64,000 nt of DNA from Magnolia sinica (taxonomy: Eukaryota > Streptophyta > Magnoliopsida > Magnoliales > Magnoliaceae): positions 65,372,001 to 65,436,000 of the forward strand of contig NC_080588.1 in NCBI RefSeq assembly GCF_029962835.1, given 5' to 3'. The notes under the pieces were generated by a model that saw only the letters and a program-made list of their open reading frames with translations, was not told the DNA's origin and made no database searches. The position numbers were made by a program, and so were the translations under genes. This document shows, one piece after another, positions 24,051-34,408 of the stretch (within the stretch, counting starts at the first letter, position 1; each line of letters opens with the position of its first letter).

Positions 24051-25013
24051 GCTCACATAGCAGGCATTGTCATCTCTTATCGTGAACCCAAACGCGCTCT
24101 TATGAATGCTATGAGTAATATCAGCTTGGGAAATCACAATCCAAATGCATTGGCCCACCTAAGAAAGGGTGATCTTACACACCCAATTGTTGGCCTTCAA
24201 ATGGGCCCCTCGAAGGATCATTTTCCTTATAAGGGTCTTACACAAATAGATGATCTTGCACATTCAATTATTGGCCTTCAAATCAACAGTGACGAAGAAA
24301 GTTGATTGATTGTTGACTAGGTGGACAGTCGAGACCCAAAATCTCCCTGTCAACTCAACCCACTAATACGGGTGTCAATGGGCCGAGCTCGGGCCTGCAA
24401 AATCAAAATTTTGAATATAGCCAGCCCGAAACAATTCAAAATCTGGGCTGACCAACCCCAGGGTCGGTTCGTTAACAACCCTACCTATTAGGGTTGAAAG
24501 TTAGGTGGGTTCAACCCAAACGATCAGACATTGAGTTGGGCTTGGGCAAGATGTATTGGGAGCCTCAGGCTTGGGCTATACAAACACCAACCGAATAAAA
24601 TTTGGGTCGGGCCCGGTTTGAGGTCTTGGGTTGCCCGGCGCAACTCGAACTCGATCCATATATAAGTTACTTATAAATTATAATTAAGTGTGGATCGTAT
24701 GTGTTGAAGGCATATGAAATTCCTATGCCATCAGGTCTCATTAGTTCACGTTATTTTCATTTTCGATGAATCAAGCTAAAAAGAAATACCGAATTTCTCT
24801 CTCCCAAATAGATTGCGTAATACACAACACGACTTTTAAAAGAGTAGTTGTCCTATTTTTTAACTTGTTTATTTAGAAAAAAATAAAATTATTTACAATA
24901 AATAATTAAAAAAAATTATATGTACACAAAATAAGATGCTAATTTAAATATAATATATTAATGTAATAACAAAATTATTAGCATGTATCCATCTGACCAA
25001 CCCGCTTGGGTTG
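24051..25013. other. Intergenic, with hAT-type remnants and an AT-rich tract
   Basis: An open frame at 24003-24305 ends in an internal duplication (DLTHPIVGLQ and DLAHSIIGLQ) but is not recognised. From 24367 the DNA is rich in GGGCC/CCCGG words typical of TAGGG hAT-type elements. 24660-24990 is very AT-rich without features. Confidence 0.5.
24367..24483. repeat. Small hAT-type MITE, weakly supported
   Basis: Ends TACGGGTGTCAATGGGCC and, inverted at the right, CGTTAACAACCCTA. The flanking octamers CCCACTAA and CCTATTAG match at only 5 of 8 positions, so the boundaries are tentative. A second element of the same type may follow directly from 24488. Confidence 0.4.
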
Positions 25014-25471
25014 TGTTAGGGGCCTTGCACAAAACCTTAGGACCTAGCCTCCCAAAACAAACCAGAATTATGAAATAATAAAGCAATGAAATAAATCAAA
25101 GCACAAACCACACAATACAAGGGATTCTTACGTGGACAACCCTCAAAGAGGTAAAAACCACGGGACCTCGTCTAGATCAACAATCCACTATGAAGTAAAA
25201 CGTTATAACCTTCTTCACTCATGCAGGAGTGGATAAACAATAAGAGAATAAAAGAAAAACGGAGAGATCGCACCGATTACGAGGACGTGGAAGCGCTGAG
25301 ATATAGTAGATCACCTCTACGAGCATAACCTCCCTTCCACAAGCTTCCCCTCTTTCTTTCTCTCTCTCTTACACCTTTGATAGCCCTAAACCCTTAGGCA
25401 AACCCTTGCAAAGCTTTAGGAAACCTTCTTCCATTGCCTCTTGCATGCCCTAGAAAACCCTAGGGACCTCC

Positions 25472-25479
25472 TATTTATA
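25472..25479 (-). promoter_or_regulatory. TATA box of the palindrome-rich LTR
   Basis: TATAAATA on the minus strand (TATTTATA on plus), about 130 bp downstream of the last CTCGAC/GTCGAG palindrome in the LTR sense and followed by AGGAGGTCCCTAGGG. Confidence 0.55.
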
Positions 25480-25609
25480 GTTTAGGAAACTCTCTTTCGC
25501 ACCCTTGTGAAAGCTGCCTCAAAATTTCGCATCCCGCACAAAGTCGGACTCAAACCTGCGTAACCAAGACGGATCGAGTAGGCTGCAGGACTAGTCGAAC
25601 ACTGTTCAC

Positions 25610-25745
25610 TCGACTGGTCAAGCCGGCCCTCGACTGGTCGAGTACTGTTCATTAAGCTCGCTGGACTTTGAGTCGAGTGACCCTCGATTAATCGAGCATT
25701 ATTCACTCGACTGGTCGAGCAGTGCTCTCGACTCGTCGAGCAGCG
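25610..25745. repeat. Cluster of CTCGACTGGTCGAG near-palindromes
   Basis: At least five copies of the half-sites CTCGAC and GTCGAG arranged as near-palindromes with TG or TC at the centre, some degenerate (CTCGATTAATCGAG, CTCGACTCGTCGAG). They alternate with CACTGTTCA/AGTGCT spacers. They lie in the U3 of the minus-strand LTR. Confidence 0.8.
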
Positions 25746-25860
25746 CGGTGATTTCACTGTTTGTGGCATCCAAACTACACCTCATCTCCTCTGACCTGAG
25801 GAGAAAAACTCCATTAGATTGGGCCTAGGTTGAGAATTCCCAACCCGAGGTTGGGTTACA

Positions 25861-26402
25861 GTGGGTTAGGATTGAGACATAAAAAACTCCCAACTACCAG
25901 CTGACCGAAAGCCTCCTCCAACTTATGCAGGTCTATGCTCCTCAAAAAAATAGTACGAGAATAGGTCTCACACACGTGCCAATATGGGCATGATCGTGCG
26001 GGATCCAGTCCGATCATCATGTGGGTCTCACCGCACATACTCTGCACCGCTAAGGTAAGTCAGCTAAGGTCATCATATGGGCCTCACGTGCAACGTTATG
26101 CGTGCGCCATTGGTATTCGTTGTTTACGGTAGACACCGTACAAGTGCGGCCTGATGACAGGTAGCATGCCAACTTTGGAACACGATCCACTTTGTTTGGT
26201 GAGAATCATATCAATGGTCTGGATAACAGAACCATGGGCCCCACTCCTATGGTTTGAAGGCCAGAGAATATCGTATATATCCTCAGCCGTACCAGAGAAT
26301 ACCGTACACATCCTCAGGCCGTGATCTTTCGCCTCGCTCCCGTCCACACCTTTTATAAGAAGAAGCCATTTAAAAGGTGCGGTTGAAAGAGCCTGTGAAA
26401 TC
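25861..26402. other. Intergenic, no gene recognised
   Basis: It contains fragments with TGGGCCCCAC and a small direct repeat CCAGAGAATA.CGTA.A.ATCCTCAG at about 26262-26325. Open frames of 60-80 codons here have no domains. Confidence 0.5.
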
Positions 26403-26937
26403 CAGCGGATTAGGTGTTGCCCGGGGAATACCTGTGGGTGTTAACCTTACCGAGGGGCTCACCTTGATAATTTATTGTATATCCACGCCGTCCATCCATT
26501 TTTTCAGACTATTTTAGTATGTGTACCTAAAAATTAATCATATCTGAGTATTATGTGGACCACACCACAGGAAAAAGTAGTGATTGAAATTCCACCATTA
26601 AAAACTTCCCAGGGCCCACCGTAAGAGATTCTTAATGTTTATTTTCCATCCAACCTGTTGATAAGGTCAACCAGACCTGGATGAAGGGAAAATACAAATG
26701 TCACCTTGATTCGAACCTTTTGTGTTCTAAAAAATGCTTTTAATAGTCGTTTACCACGTTTTCGATTGGCGTGGTCCAAAATAGGTTTATATGTGGTTAC
26801 TTTTTGGAATTACATTCTAATATAATCTAGAAAAACGGATGGACGGCGTGGATATAAAAAAAATCATCAAAAGTGGGCCCCACACGGTAAGGGTAACACC
26901 CACTAAGGTGGTACCCGGGTAACACCTAATCCACTCC
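26403..26937. repeat. Foldback MITE family A, complete copy (GGATTAGGTG ends)
   Basis: The left end reads GGATTAGGTGTTGCCCGGGG and the right end reads the inverse, CCCGGGTAACACCTAATCC. Inside are the core arms TATATCCACGCCGTCCATCC and GGATGGACGGCGTGGATATA, and nested inward GGACCACACCACAGGAAA and its degenerate inverse. It is a near-complete palindrome of ~535 bp with a short central region containing CAACCTGTTGATAAGG. No coding capacity. Confidence 0.85.
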
Positions 26938-27059
26938 CGAAGAGATGTTCATCACAAGCAACGAATCAACGGATTGGATTGACTAAACACATTTATCTCT
27001 CTTTTCTCTTTCCAAAAAAGAAGAAAGAAAACGAAACCTTTTCTTTTCTCTTTTCCTAT

Positions 27060-27495
27060 TACCTGTGTGGGCCCCACGTGATTTGTATGAAGAATCCAAA
27101 CCGTCCATTTGGTGCGCCTCCTACCGTTGATCCCAAGAATCATTCCTATAGAAGAACTCAGGTGGGATACACCACAGAGCAATGTACAACCACGCCTATA
27201 ACCTATATATTCACTTCTCGTGGCCCACATAAATTTTGGAATAGCTTGATTTTAGGTTCGTTCCTCCATCTCGGTGGGCCGCACCTAAAATATAAACAAC
27301 ACTGTCAACCCCACATTCCGTCAGAAAGTTTCTGTAGTGGGTCTTCCCCTCCTCAATGTCCAACCTATGGTGTGGCCCACCTGAGCTATAGATCAGGTGG
27401 AACTTTAGGATCTAGCTTAAAATTGGGAGTGCACATCTGATGGACGGGTTGGATGGGACTCACAGATCATGGTAGACCCACATGGCTCATAAGTA
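27060..27495. repeat. Dispersed TIR element, family C copy
   Basis: It starts near GTGGGCCCCACGTGATTTG with AATCCAAACCGTCCATTTGG. It ends with CATCTGATGGACGGGTTGGATGGGACTCACAGATCATGGTAGACCCACATGG. The middle has AACTCAGGTGGGATACACCACA and TGGTGTGGCCCACCTGAGCTATAGATCAGG. Related copies lie at 36040-36635 and 61075-61440. The overlapping 153-codon open frame (26979-27440) runs across repeat and flank and is not a gene. Confidence 0.6.
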
Positions 27496-27812
27496 CGAAC
27501 GCATATGATCATTCCCCTATGTTTGCTCCTGAAAGAAAGGGACCCACTTGCAGGCCGATAGGGTATCCCAAGAGCCAGTGCACACGCATCTCCCATAGTT
27601 GGAAGACGGGCCTTGAGTTCATTCGACTAGCGGGGTCCATCTTCCGGTGATCGTGACCATTGATGTGATCGAGCCCACTGTGGATGGACCATCCAAATTC
27701 ACGGATTGCGAGATCAATATGTGGACTTCGGCAATAAAATACATCAATTGTAGGGGAAGGATACCGTGGCTAAACACTCAATCAAGGTACAGGTGGACTG
27801 GACCATTCATAT

Positions 27813-27944
27813 TAGGGCTGTCAATGGTCCGGGCCTTGGGTTGGTCTTAGCCGGGATTTTGAACTGTTTCGGGCCAGGCCATCCAGTTGGCTCTGTTCAA
27901 AATTCTGATTTTGCAGGCCCGAACCCGGCCCTTTGACACTCCTA
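27813..27944. mobile_element. 132-bp hAT-type MITE
   Basis: Ends TAGGGCTGTCAATGGTCCGG and, at the right, CCGGCCCTTTGACACTCCTA, which are inverted repeats. Flanking octamers are ATTCATAT (27805-27812) and ATTCATAG (27945-27952), a duplication with one mismatch. Non-coding, GC-rich in GGGCC/GGCCC. Confidence 0.85.
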
Positions 27945-28074
27945 ATTCATAGGCCTCTACCTCAGGACGGGCCATCTGGCAAATCTAGCCTCTTATTGGA
28001 AGACTTCGGCGGCTTCTCCCATCACCCTTTGGCTGGCAGTAGTAAGATCTCGGCACATGCCGGGCCTCTGAGGG

Positions 28075-28490
28075 GCCGCCGTGATGTATGGGTTTTATCC
28101 ACACCGTCCATCCATTTTGCCACATCATTTTAGTATATAAGCCCGAAAAAGAGGCAAATCCAATGCTCAAGTGGACCACACCAAGGGAGGCAGAGGGGAT
28201 AATGACATACACGGTTCAAACATTCCTAGGGTGCACCGCTATGTTTATTTGCCTCCAACCTTTATATAATGTCGCATGGAATTATATGAAGTCAGAGCAC
28301 AAATATCAGCTTCATCAAAAACTTCTGTGCCCAAAGGAAGTTTTCAATGGTAAGCATTTAATCTCCAATGTAGGGTTTAATTGAACATTTGATCTGCTTC
28401 ATTTTAAGGCTTGTACCCCTAAAATGATATGAAAATACGTATGGATGATGGATGGTGTAGATAAAGCCTGTACATTACAGTGGCACCTTA
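28075..28490. repeat. Foldback MITE family A, divergent copy
   Basis: The left arm is TTTTATCCACACCGTCCATCC then AAGTGGACCACACC. The right arm is a degraded GGATGATGGATGGTGTAGATAAA. The middle is strongly diverged from other copies and an inserted stretch separates the landmarks, so it is an old copy. Confidence 0.6.
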
Positions 28491-29342
28491 AAAGCCCTTG
28501 CCTGTCATACCCCGAATACACAAAGCATGTTTTAAAGTTGTAAGAAGTCTTGTATCTGACTGGAACTTGTTTCTAAGGCGGCCTGCCATCCAATCAAAAA
28601 CCACCCTATCATGTTTATATTATGAGATAGCTTGATATTAGAGCAATGCACCTGGCCTGATTCTGGCCAAGTATCATCTCTACCACCCTTGCTCAATTCC
28701 GTCTCTACCACATCTCCATTAGGATTTATTTCCAGCAATCAAATCCAAGCCTGGCTACTGTGGCCATCCATGCCGTCATCTTCAACACTTGATTGAATGG
28801 ATTTATCTTTGGCTAACCACCTAGCACTGTTGAAGCTGGATTGCTACTTAATTTCATCACCTAAATCAATGGTTGTTACCAAAAACAATGTAGCTCAAGT
28901 CTGAAACCATCGCCACCATTAATTATTTATTTGCAAAACCCTTTTTACCTACAGCCATCACTTTGTTTTCTTTTGCATCATCCCCTTTCTTAACCATTTA
29001 TATACATATCAACTATCAACTGTGGTATTTGCATTGGAATGTCTTCTCTATACAACATAAATGTCCCTCTGAACCCTTTTTCGGTTGCAATAACACTTTG
29101 TTGCCTATAGAAGGTTTATATCTCCTTCCGGAAGGAAAGGGCGCTTTTGATCCGTTTATTTTGGTGCTATGCAAATGTATTGTGACATTTAATTAGAGCC
29201 AATATTAATATTAGCAATTTATTGTGAATATTTTAGAGTTGCTAAAATAATAATAAATAAAATTTAAAAAACTCAAAAGTGTTGTATTTACCAGAAAAGC
29301 AATAATTGAAATTCTATCTACCAAAAATGTCAATATATCACT
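28491..29342. other. Intergenic, nothing recognised
   Basis: Low-complexity AT-rich DNA toward the right end. A 68-codon minus frame (28532-28738) and a 77-codon plus frame (28963-29196) show no motif I can name. Confidence 0.5.
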
Positions 29343-30509
29343 TGTTGATATAAGAATATGGATCACCCTCTTTTGACCTCCGAGCACCTGGACAAGAAGA
29401 AGATAAAGGAGACCCCGGTTAAAGCATAGAACCCTCCGATGCCAAAGTTAGGCTAGAAATCTGGGTGTTAGTCATGTCAGAGGGTTTAGAGCGAGAGATT
29501 CTACGTACTTTCCATGTCGATGGCTCCCCTTACTTATAGTGTTGTGGGATGAGGTGGCCCGCCATCTCATGCACGATCTTAGTTGTCTAGGCGAAATATG
29601 TGTGAGTGATGGATGTTGACAGTTACCCTATAATTGCGTGGTGGACGGTTATGTGTGAGTGATGAGTGCCAGCAGTTACCCTGAATTTGTGCCCATTTGA
29701 AGATGATCATTCGCCGAGTCGAGGAAAGAGGTCGGCACGACCTCCTTTACACTGAGGAGGGGGGATTGTCATGAAGCTCGGTATGGGTCGAGGTGTTTCC
29801 TTGCATTTTCGGACATCATCCGGCACACCATCGCTGCTCTCCTCAATTCGACCTCTGAGAGCCCTTAGTGTCGAGCCGAACTGAACCCTCATTAGAGGTG
29901 GGCATCGAGTATGTTTGGATTGGATTGGGTCCAACTTGACTCGGTCCGAAATTTTCACGAACTGACCCAAACTTGATCTGATCTGGGACCGAGTCCGGGT
30001 CATCTGACTCGATCTGATCCGGTGCACTGCTGGCCTGATCCGATTTGAGTCTGACTCGATTAGGGAAACAGAGTCGGATTGGATTGGATCTGGTTCAGAT
30101 TGGTCCCGTTGAAATTGATATTTGTGTTTTTCCTTCATCAGGTCTCGTGACCTTGTGAATAAGTTAGACACAAGCAAACAACATCCTTTGAAAAGTTTTA
30201 ATGGAATCTCTTTTATTGGGATACAACCCTTTAATCAGCAGACTGATAGGAAGAACATTACAATCAACAATCATTGGCATCTCTAACTCAACCCACCAAT
30301 TTTTATTTTTATTTTTAAAAAACCTAATTGATGAAAATCCTGATCGTTTTGGGGATTGATTACTATACAAGTTCTATTTACAAGCCCTAAAATCAGATCG
30401 AATAAAAGAAAATTCTAAAAAAAATCACAATCTGCTTTCAACAATTTCACAAACGTAGATCAAAACAAATCATGGAGTGTATTTGGTATTACTTGCAGCT
30501 GACCTGAGC

Positions 30510-30517
<8 letters not shown>

Positions 30518-30551
<34 letters not shown>
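30518..30551. repeat. (GA)n microsatellite
   Basis: About 17 GA units within the captured segment. On the minus strand it is a CT tract lying immediately after the readable KTI12-like codons. Confidence 0.95.
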
Positions 30552-30554
<3 letters not shown>

Positions 30555-30555
30555 C

Positions 30556-30709
30556 CAGCGTTGATTTGATTGTGGCCCAGATGAAGGGAAGACTCGTCGA
30601 CAACCCTAACCGTTGGTTTGAGTTCTAGGGCTTAGAGAGCTTGGGTGAGGCAATTCACGACGGTCAATTTGCTGCTGCAAGGTTGACCGCAGATTACGAC
30701 AAGCGCCAT
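30556..30709 (-). pseudogene. Captured fragment of KTI12/DRL1 (Elongator-associated P-loop protein)
   Basis: The minus-strand ATG is at 30709. Translation opens MALVVICGQPCSSKLTVV, then NCLTQAL, a stop at codon 26, and continues in frame with LKPTVRVVDESSLHLGHNQ. From memory of the family, plant KTI12 starts MALVVICGQPCSGKS and later has a DE(A/S)SFHL.RNQ segment, so both ends fit. KTI12 binds nucleotide and supports Elongator, which modifies wobble uridine in tRNA. The P-loop GxPxSGKS here is GQPCSSKL: Gly is Ser and Ser is Leu. With the stop, this copy cannot work. About 51 codons are readable before a GGTAAT at the (GA)n junction, which could be a splice donor or a breakpoint. Confidence 0.8.
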
Positions 30710-31472
30710 GTCTATTTCTATATTTGCCCCTTATCATGTTGAAGTTATCCTTATCTAAGCATTGGATGGCTGTCCCCTTATCAGCTGAACAGTGTTGCCG
30801 GATGTGGAGAAGGTCGGGATGGCCGGACGGGTTGCCAAGCTGAGCGGTGGTGGTGGGTGGGTTCGAATCGAGCTCTAGTACAAAAGAGGGGCTAGGGCTT
30901 CTGGATTCGTTCGGTTTTGGACGGGTAGAGCAGTAAAAGGTAAATAGTAAAAGTTAAAAAACTATATATAGGACCTGACCAGATCAAGTCGGATCAGATC
31001 AGATCAAATCCATTCGGATCGAATTTTGGATCAGATCGGTCTGGATTGACCACTGATCCGAACTCGATTCGATATACGATCGGATCTGAGTGGGCCTACT
31101 CGATCCGCATGGATCTCCTCCTTTGGTTCGGTTTGGTTTAGATCAGGTCGAATCCGTCAAATCGGATCGGATTTTGCCTAGCTCTAACCCTCATCCATCT
31201 GTGTCAAAACCGAGCTAGTTTGTTCGATTGATTGGTTGATTGTTGAGAAGAGCTCGGAAGTTCTGCATCTATCGGCAGCTACCGAACCCCCATTCGTCCG
31301 AACTGTTACCTTGTTTTGAGCGGAGGGATATACTCATCAGTTTGCTGAGCTGATCACTCTGAAGTCATTCTGGAAAGTGTGAAGTTTAGTTCTTCTGGAC
31401 GAGCTATAGGGATATGCGCTCGTCGACCTGAGCCAATCCCTGGAGGTGGTCGGGCTATATTTTCCCATAACA

Positions 31473-33255
31473 TCACTTATCACTTATTAAATGTGATAAA
31501 GGTTTATTATCTCAGAAGTCATAAAGAAATATAGCATACATATATTCATTTGTGACATGATGCAGTATATACTTGGATCCATTAGTTTCAATCTCTCAGT
31601 GACCTTACCATGATGTGCATCTAGTGGGATTTGGAGTCATTCATGCACAATGCTACTGTAAGTGACAATATCTTTATCTTTGGACAACTTTTTGCTCTCA
31701 GGTTCAGCTTCACGGTCTTTGGAACTGTCACATATACTTATATGGGCATCCCAAATGACCTAGCCTTGCATTCCAAATTGTCTAGCCTTCCTACATCTTA
31801 ATCTTCAGCAAATAGGTATTTGTGATCGTCACGATCTTTTCTCCCTCTTTGAGTAACTTTCTCTCTTTGCTTTCGTACAAGTGTGCTAATACGTGGTGAC
31901 ATTCCACTTGTTAATTTTAATAGCATAAAGAGGGTGTAAAAACATATTATAAAGAAGCATAATGATGGATATGTGTCATCTTTTAAGATTTCCCAAGATT
32001 TATTAGGTCTTGTACAAATTCTAGCCATTCTCAAAGTAATAAATAAAATACAATTTCTATCAAGTCTTCTGTAAATGACAAATCCATAAATTTCTTCTAG
32101 ATTAAAGAAAGATCCTTTCTAGCCTAAATCACAAATAGGCAGGCGAATCTAACGGTAACCTAGACTGTATAGATGTTGATAGTTGCAGTTGGGCGATTAT
32201 AAAGCTCATCTAGTTTCTTTGGCCATCAACTCCACTAGCCAACGTCCAGTATGATGAACGGATGAAAACAGAGTTAGAGTTGATTTAAGAGACATTCTCA
32301 AAACTGAAATGGGCCACACCAAATTTTCAAAAAATAAAATAAAATACATTACTCCCTCTAGCAAGCAACCCACAAAGTGGGACCCTTGGTGGACCACATC
32401 AAATAATGGGATCGACTACAACAGCAATTAATGGTGGATCGAGGTCCACAGAATTGTACGTATCTTATCAGTACCGTGGATTGATCATATGGAATTTTCT
32501 TCATCAGACATGCGGTGGATGAATGGTGGTGACCATTGCATGAGAAAGGACCGTAGCATTTTAGATGTCACCTGAGATACGTGAAAGTTGCTACTCTTAT
32601 ACCATTAGTAGGATTGACAAAAGTTGAAAGTACATTTGTAAGTGGGCTAGGATGGACACTTGGAGATTTGGGCCTGGTCCACTTTGGTCTGTGGGGATGA
32701 GCCCGGTGTTAAGTTTAAGCTCGTTTATTAATTAAAACGGGCTGCATCTAAAAGCCTGTTGGCCTGGCCTGGCCTGTTAAGGATTTCGAGAAAGCCTTTA
32801 GATGTTTCATTCACGGTTGGGCACACTTGATGAACAGCCCAGATCTTGAACAAAAGTGAGTGGATGGACTTGGGCTCAGGCCTGTTTGTTTATACCGTCA
32901 ATTGCTTGGGTTGGCCCCTTGATTGTAATATGCATGTTGGTTGGACATACCTGGGCTGGGCCATTTGATCGTGATATTTGGATGGGCTTTCATACAATTG
33001 TATAGGTTATAACGAAGAGAGATGCTTATGGTGAGTCGGGACACTTAGACAGTCCAATAATTAATCGGGACCATATTGAAAATGATATATATATATATAT
33101 ATATATAAACCATTTGATGGATGAATTTTAAAGGCTCATTTGGAGCTTGTAAATGGAGGTAAATAGGAAACGAAATTGGAGGTAAAATGAACTGGGAGTA
33201 AATGGTTTACTTAGTTATATTTGGATACAAAGAAATGAAATGCATTAATCATAAT
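31473..33255. other. Intergenic, no gene recognised
   Basis: It contains fragments of GTGGGACC/GGACCACATC repeats near 32200-32420 and GGCCTGGCCTGG-rich DNA near 32640-33000 resembling a decayed hAT-type element. A (TA)n tract lies at about 33088-33108. No domain is seen in any frame. Confidence 0.5.
33088..33108. repeat. (TA)n microsatellite
   Basis: About ten TA units. Confidence 0.9.
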
Positions 33256-34067
33256 TGTTGATGCACGAATATGGACCGTCATCTCCCGACCTCCGAGCAC
33301 CTGCACAGGAAGAAGACAAAGGAGACCTTAGTTAGAGCAAGGGACCCTCTGATGCCAAAGTCAAGCTAAGAATTTGGTTCTAGTCGTGTTAAGGGGTTTA
33401 CGGCGTGGGATTCTACGTACCTGTTCACGTAGGCGGGTCCCTTATTTATAGTGTTCAATGGGCAAGATGGCCCATAATCTTAGGCACGATCTCAACCATT
33501 AGGCGAGATGTGTGTGAGTGGTGAATGTCGGCAGTTACCACGTAACTACGCAATGGATGGTTATGCGCAAGTGGTGGAGGTTAGCGGTTACTTTTTAAAT
33601 CGTGCATTATTGAGGAAGATTGTTCGCTTAGTCGAGGAAATAGGTCAACATAGTTCTAGCTGGGACGACATAGGTTAAGGTAGTACGGGTCCCTGTTCAT
33701 TTGACTGGAGATAATCCGAGCTGAGTCAAACTGAACTGAGCTCTACTGATCGATCGAAGATGATCCGAGCTGAGTTGGACCGACCTGAGCTCTGCCAGTT
33801 GACCGAAGACGAGCCAAAGTAAGCTAATCCATGCTGAGCTCTGTCAGTCGACCGGAGGTAGCCCGAGCTAAGCTAATCCGAGCCGAGCTATCCCTCCCGA
33901 GCTATGAGAGAGTTCGGGAGTCCTGTTCAGGTCGTTTTAGTTGCCGGTTTCATGGACTGAGGGTCGGACTGATCTCCTTGTTGATGGAGACACCTTAATA
34001 AGTACACTTGTCGGCCCGAGCTTACCTAAAAAGTGGTTGAATCATATTTTCAAATTTTCCCATAACA
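33256..34067 (+). mobile_element. Solo LTR, family G copy 2
   Basis: It starts TGTTGATGCACGAATATGG and ends TTTTCCCATAACA, about 812 bp, collinear with the LTR at 29343-31472. Flanks are ATAAT and AGAAC, so no clear target duplication remains. The right half has repeats of a CGAGCTGAG/CTGAGCTCTG motif (33700-33900). It is not the partner LTR of copy 1, because copy 1 has its own matching duplication on both sides. Confidence 0.8.
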
Positions 34068-34408
34068 AGAACCCTACCACCATGGTCCATCATACTGTTC
34101 CTATTGTACAATAACAACATAGCACTACATTTTCTGATTGTATTCTCCCTGACTGTTTGGCATTAACACCATTAAGCACACATGTGATAGGGACATCCAG
34201 CTATGGGTACTTGACTGTCCGCCCGCTACGGGGATGGAGGGGAGGATCAAATGACTGGACTCAATCGGCACTAACCCCTCTGACATTAGGGTCGGTATGG
34301 TTGGTGTTCTGTGGGGCCCCACCATGATGCATGTATTTTATCTACACCGTCCATTCATTTTCTGGCTCATTTTAAAGAACAAAAACAAAAATAAGGTAGG
34401 TCCAAAAC

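Larger units (their letters stand above)
25014..25860 (-). mobile_element. LTR with palindrome-rich U3 (copia/Sirevirus-like)
   Basis: The plus strand runs from TGTTAGGGGCC to GGGTTACA. On the minus strand the order is U3 with repeated CTCGACTGGTCGAG-like near-palindromes (25610-25745), then a TATAAATA box, then leader sequence, then an end in CCCCTAACA. This is LTR order on the minus strand. A clean 5-bp duplication was not found (GGTTG and GTGGG). Clustered palindromes just upstream of the TATA box are a reported trait of Sirevirus LTRs. The minus-strand frame 25482-25769 is a by-product of the repeats. Confidence 0.6.
29893..31186. mobile_element. 1.29-kb hAT-type element carrying a KTI12 gene fragment
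   Basis: Ends TAGAGGTGGGCATCGAG and GCCTAGCTCTA (inverted TAGAGCTAGGC). The perfect 8-bp duplication is ACCCTCAT (29885-29892 and 31187-31194). Subterminal zones are rich in GATCCGA/CGGATCGG/GACTCGA words, as in the elements at 15771 and 34409. The middle (about 30130-30950) differs in composition and holds a (GA)n tract and, on the minus strand, a KTI12-like coding start. It lies inside the solo LTR, so it is younger than that insertion. Confidence 0.9.
29343..31472 (+). mobile_element. Solo LTR (family G copy 1) split by a hAT-type element
   Basis: It begins TGTTGATATAAG and ends TTTTCCCATAACA, with exact 5-bp duplication TCACT (29338-29342 and 31473-31477). Without the nested element at 29893-31186 and its duplication the LTR is about 828 bp. 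It aligns with 33256-34067 over its length (for example GACCTCCGAGCACCTG, GGGATTCTACGTACC and TTATTTATAGTGTT). No internal coding region is present, so the element was reduced to a solo LTR by recombination. Confidence 0.88.

Noticed and set aside
26979-27440. 153-codon plus-strand open frame
   Set aside because: It spans the edge and body of a dispersed family C repeat, changes composition midway and has no domain; open by chance.
29707-30177. 156-codon minus-strand open frame
   Set aside because: It crosses the boundary between a solo LTR and a hAT-type element; the CGA/TCG-rich subterminal repeats avoid stops in this frame.
29343-34067. A single LTR retrotransposon with LTRs at 29343-31472 and 33256-34067
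   Set aside because: The first LTR has its own exact TCACT duplication on both sides and no primer-binding site follows it, so the two are independent solo LTRs.
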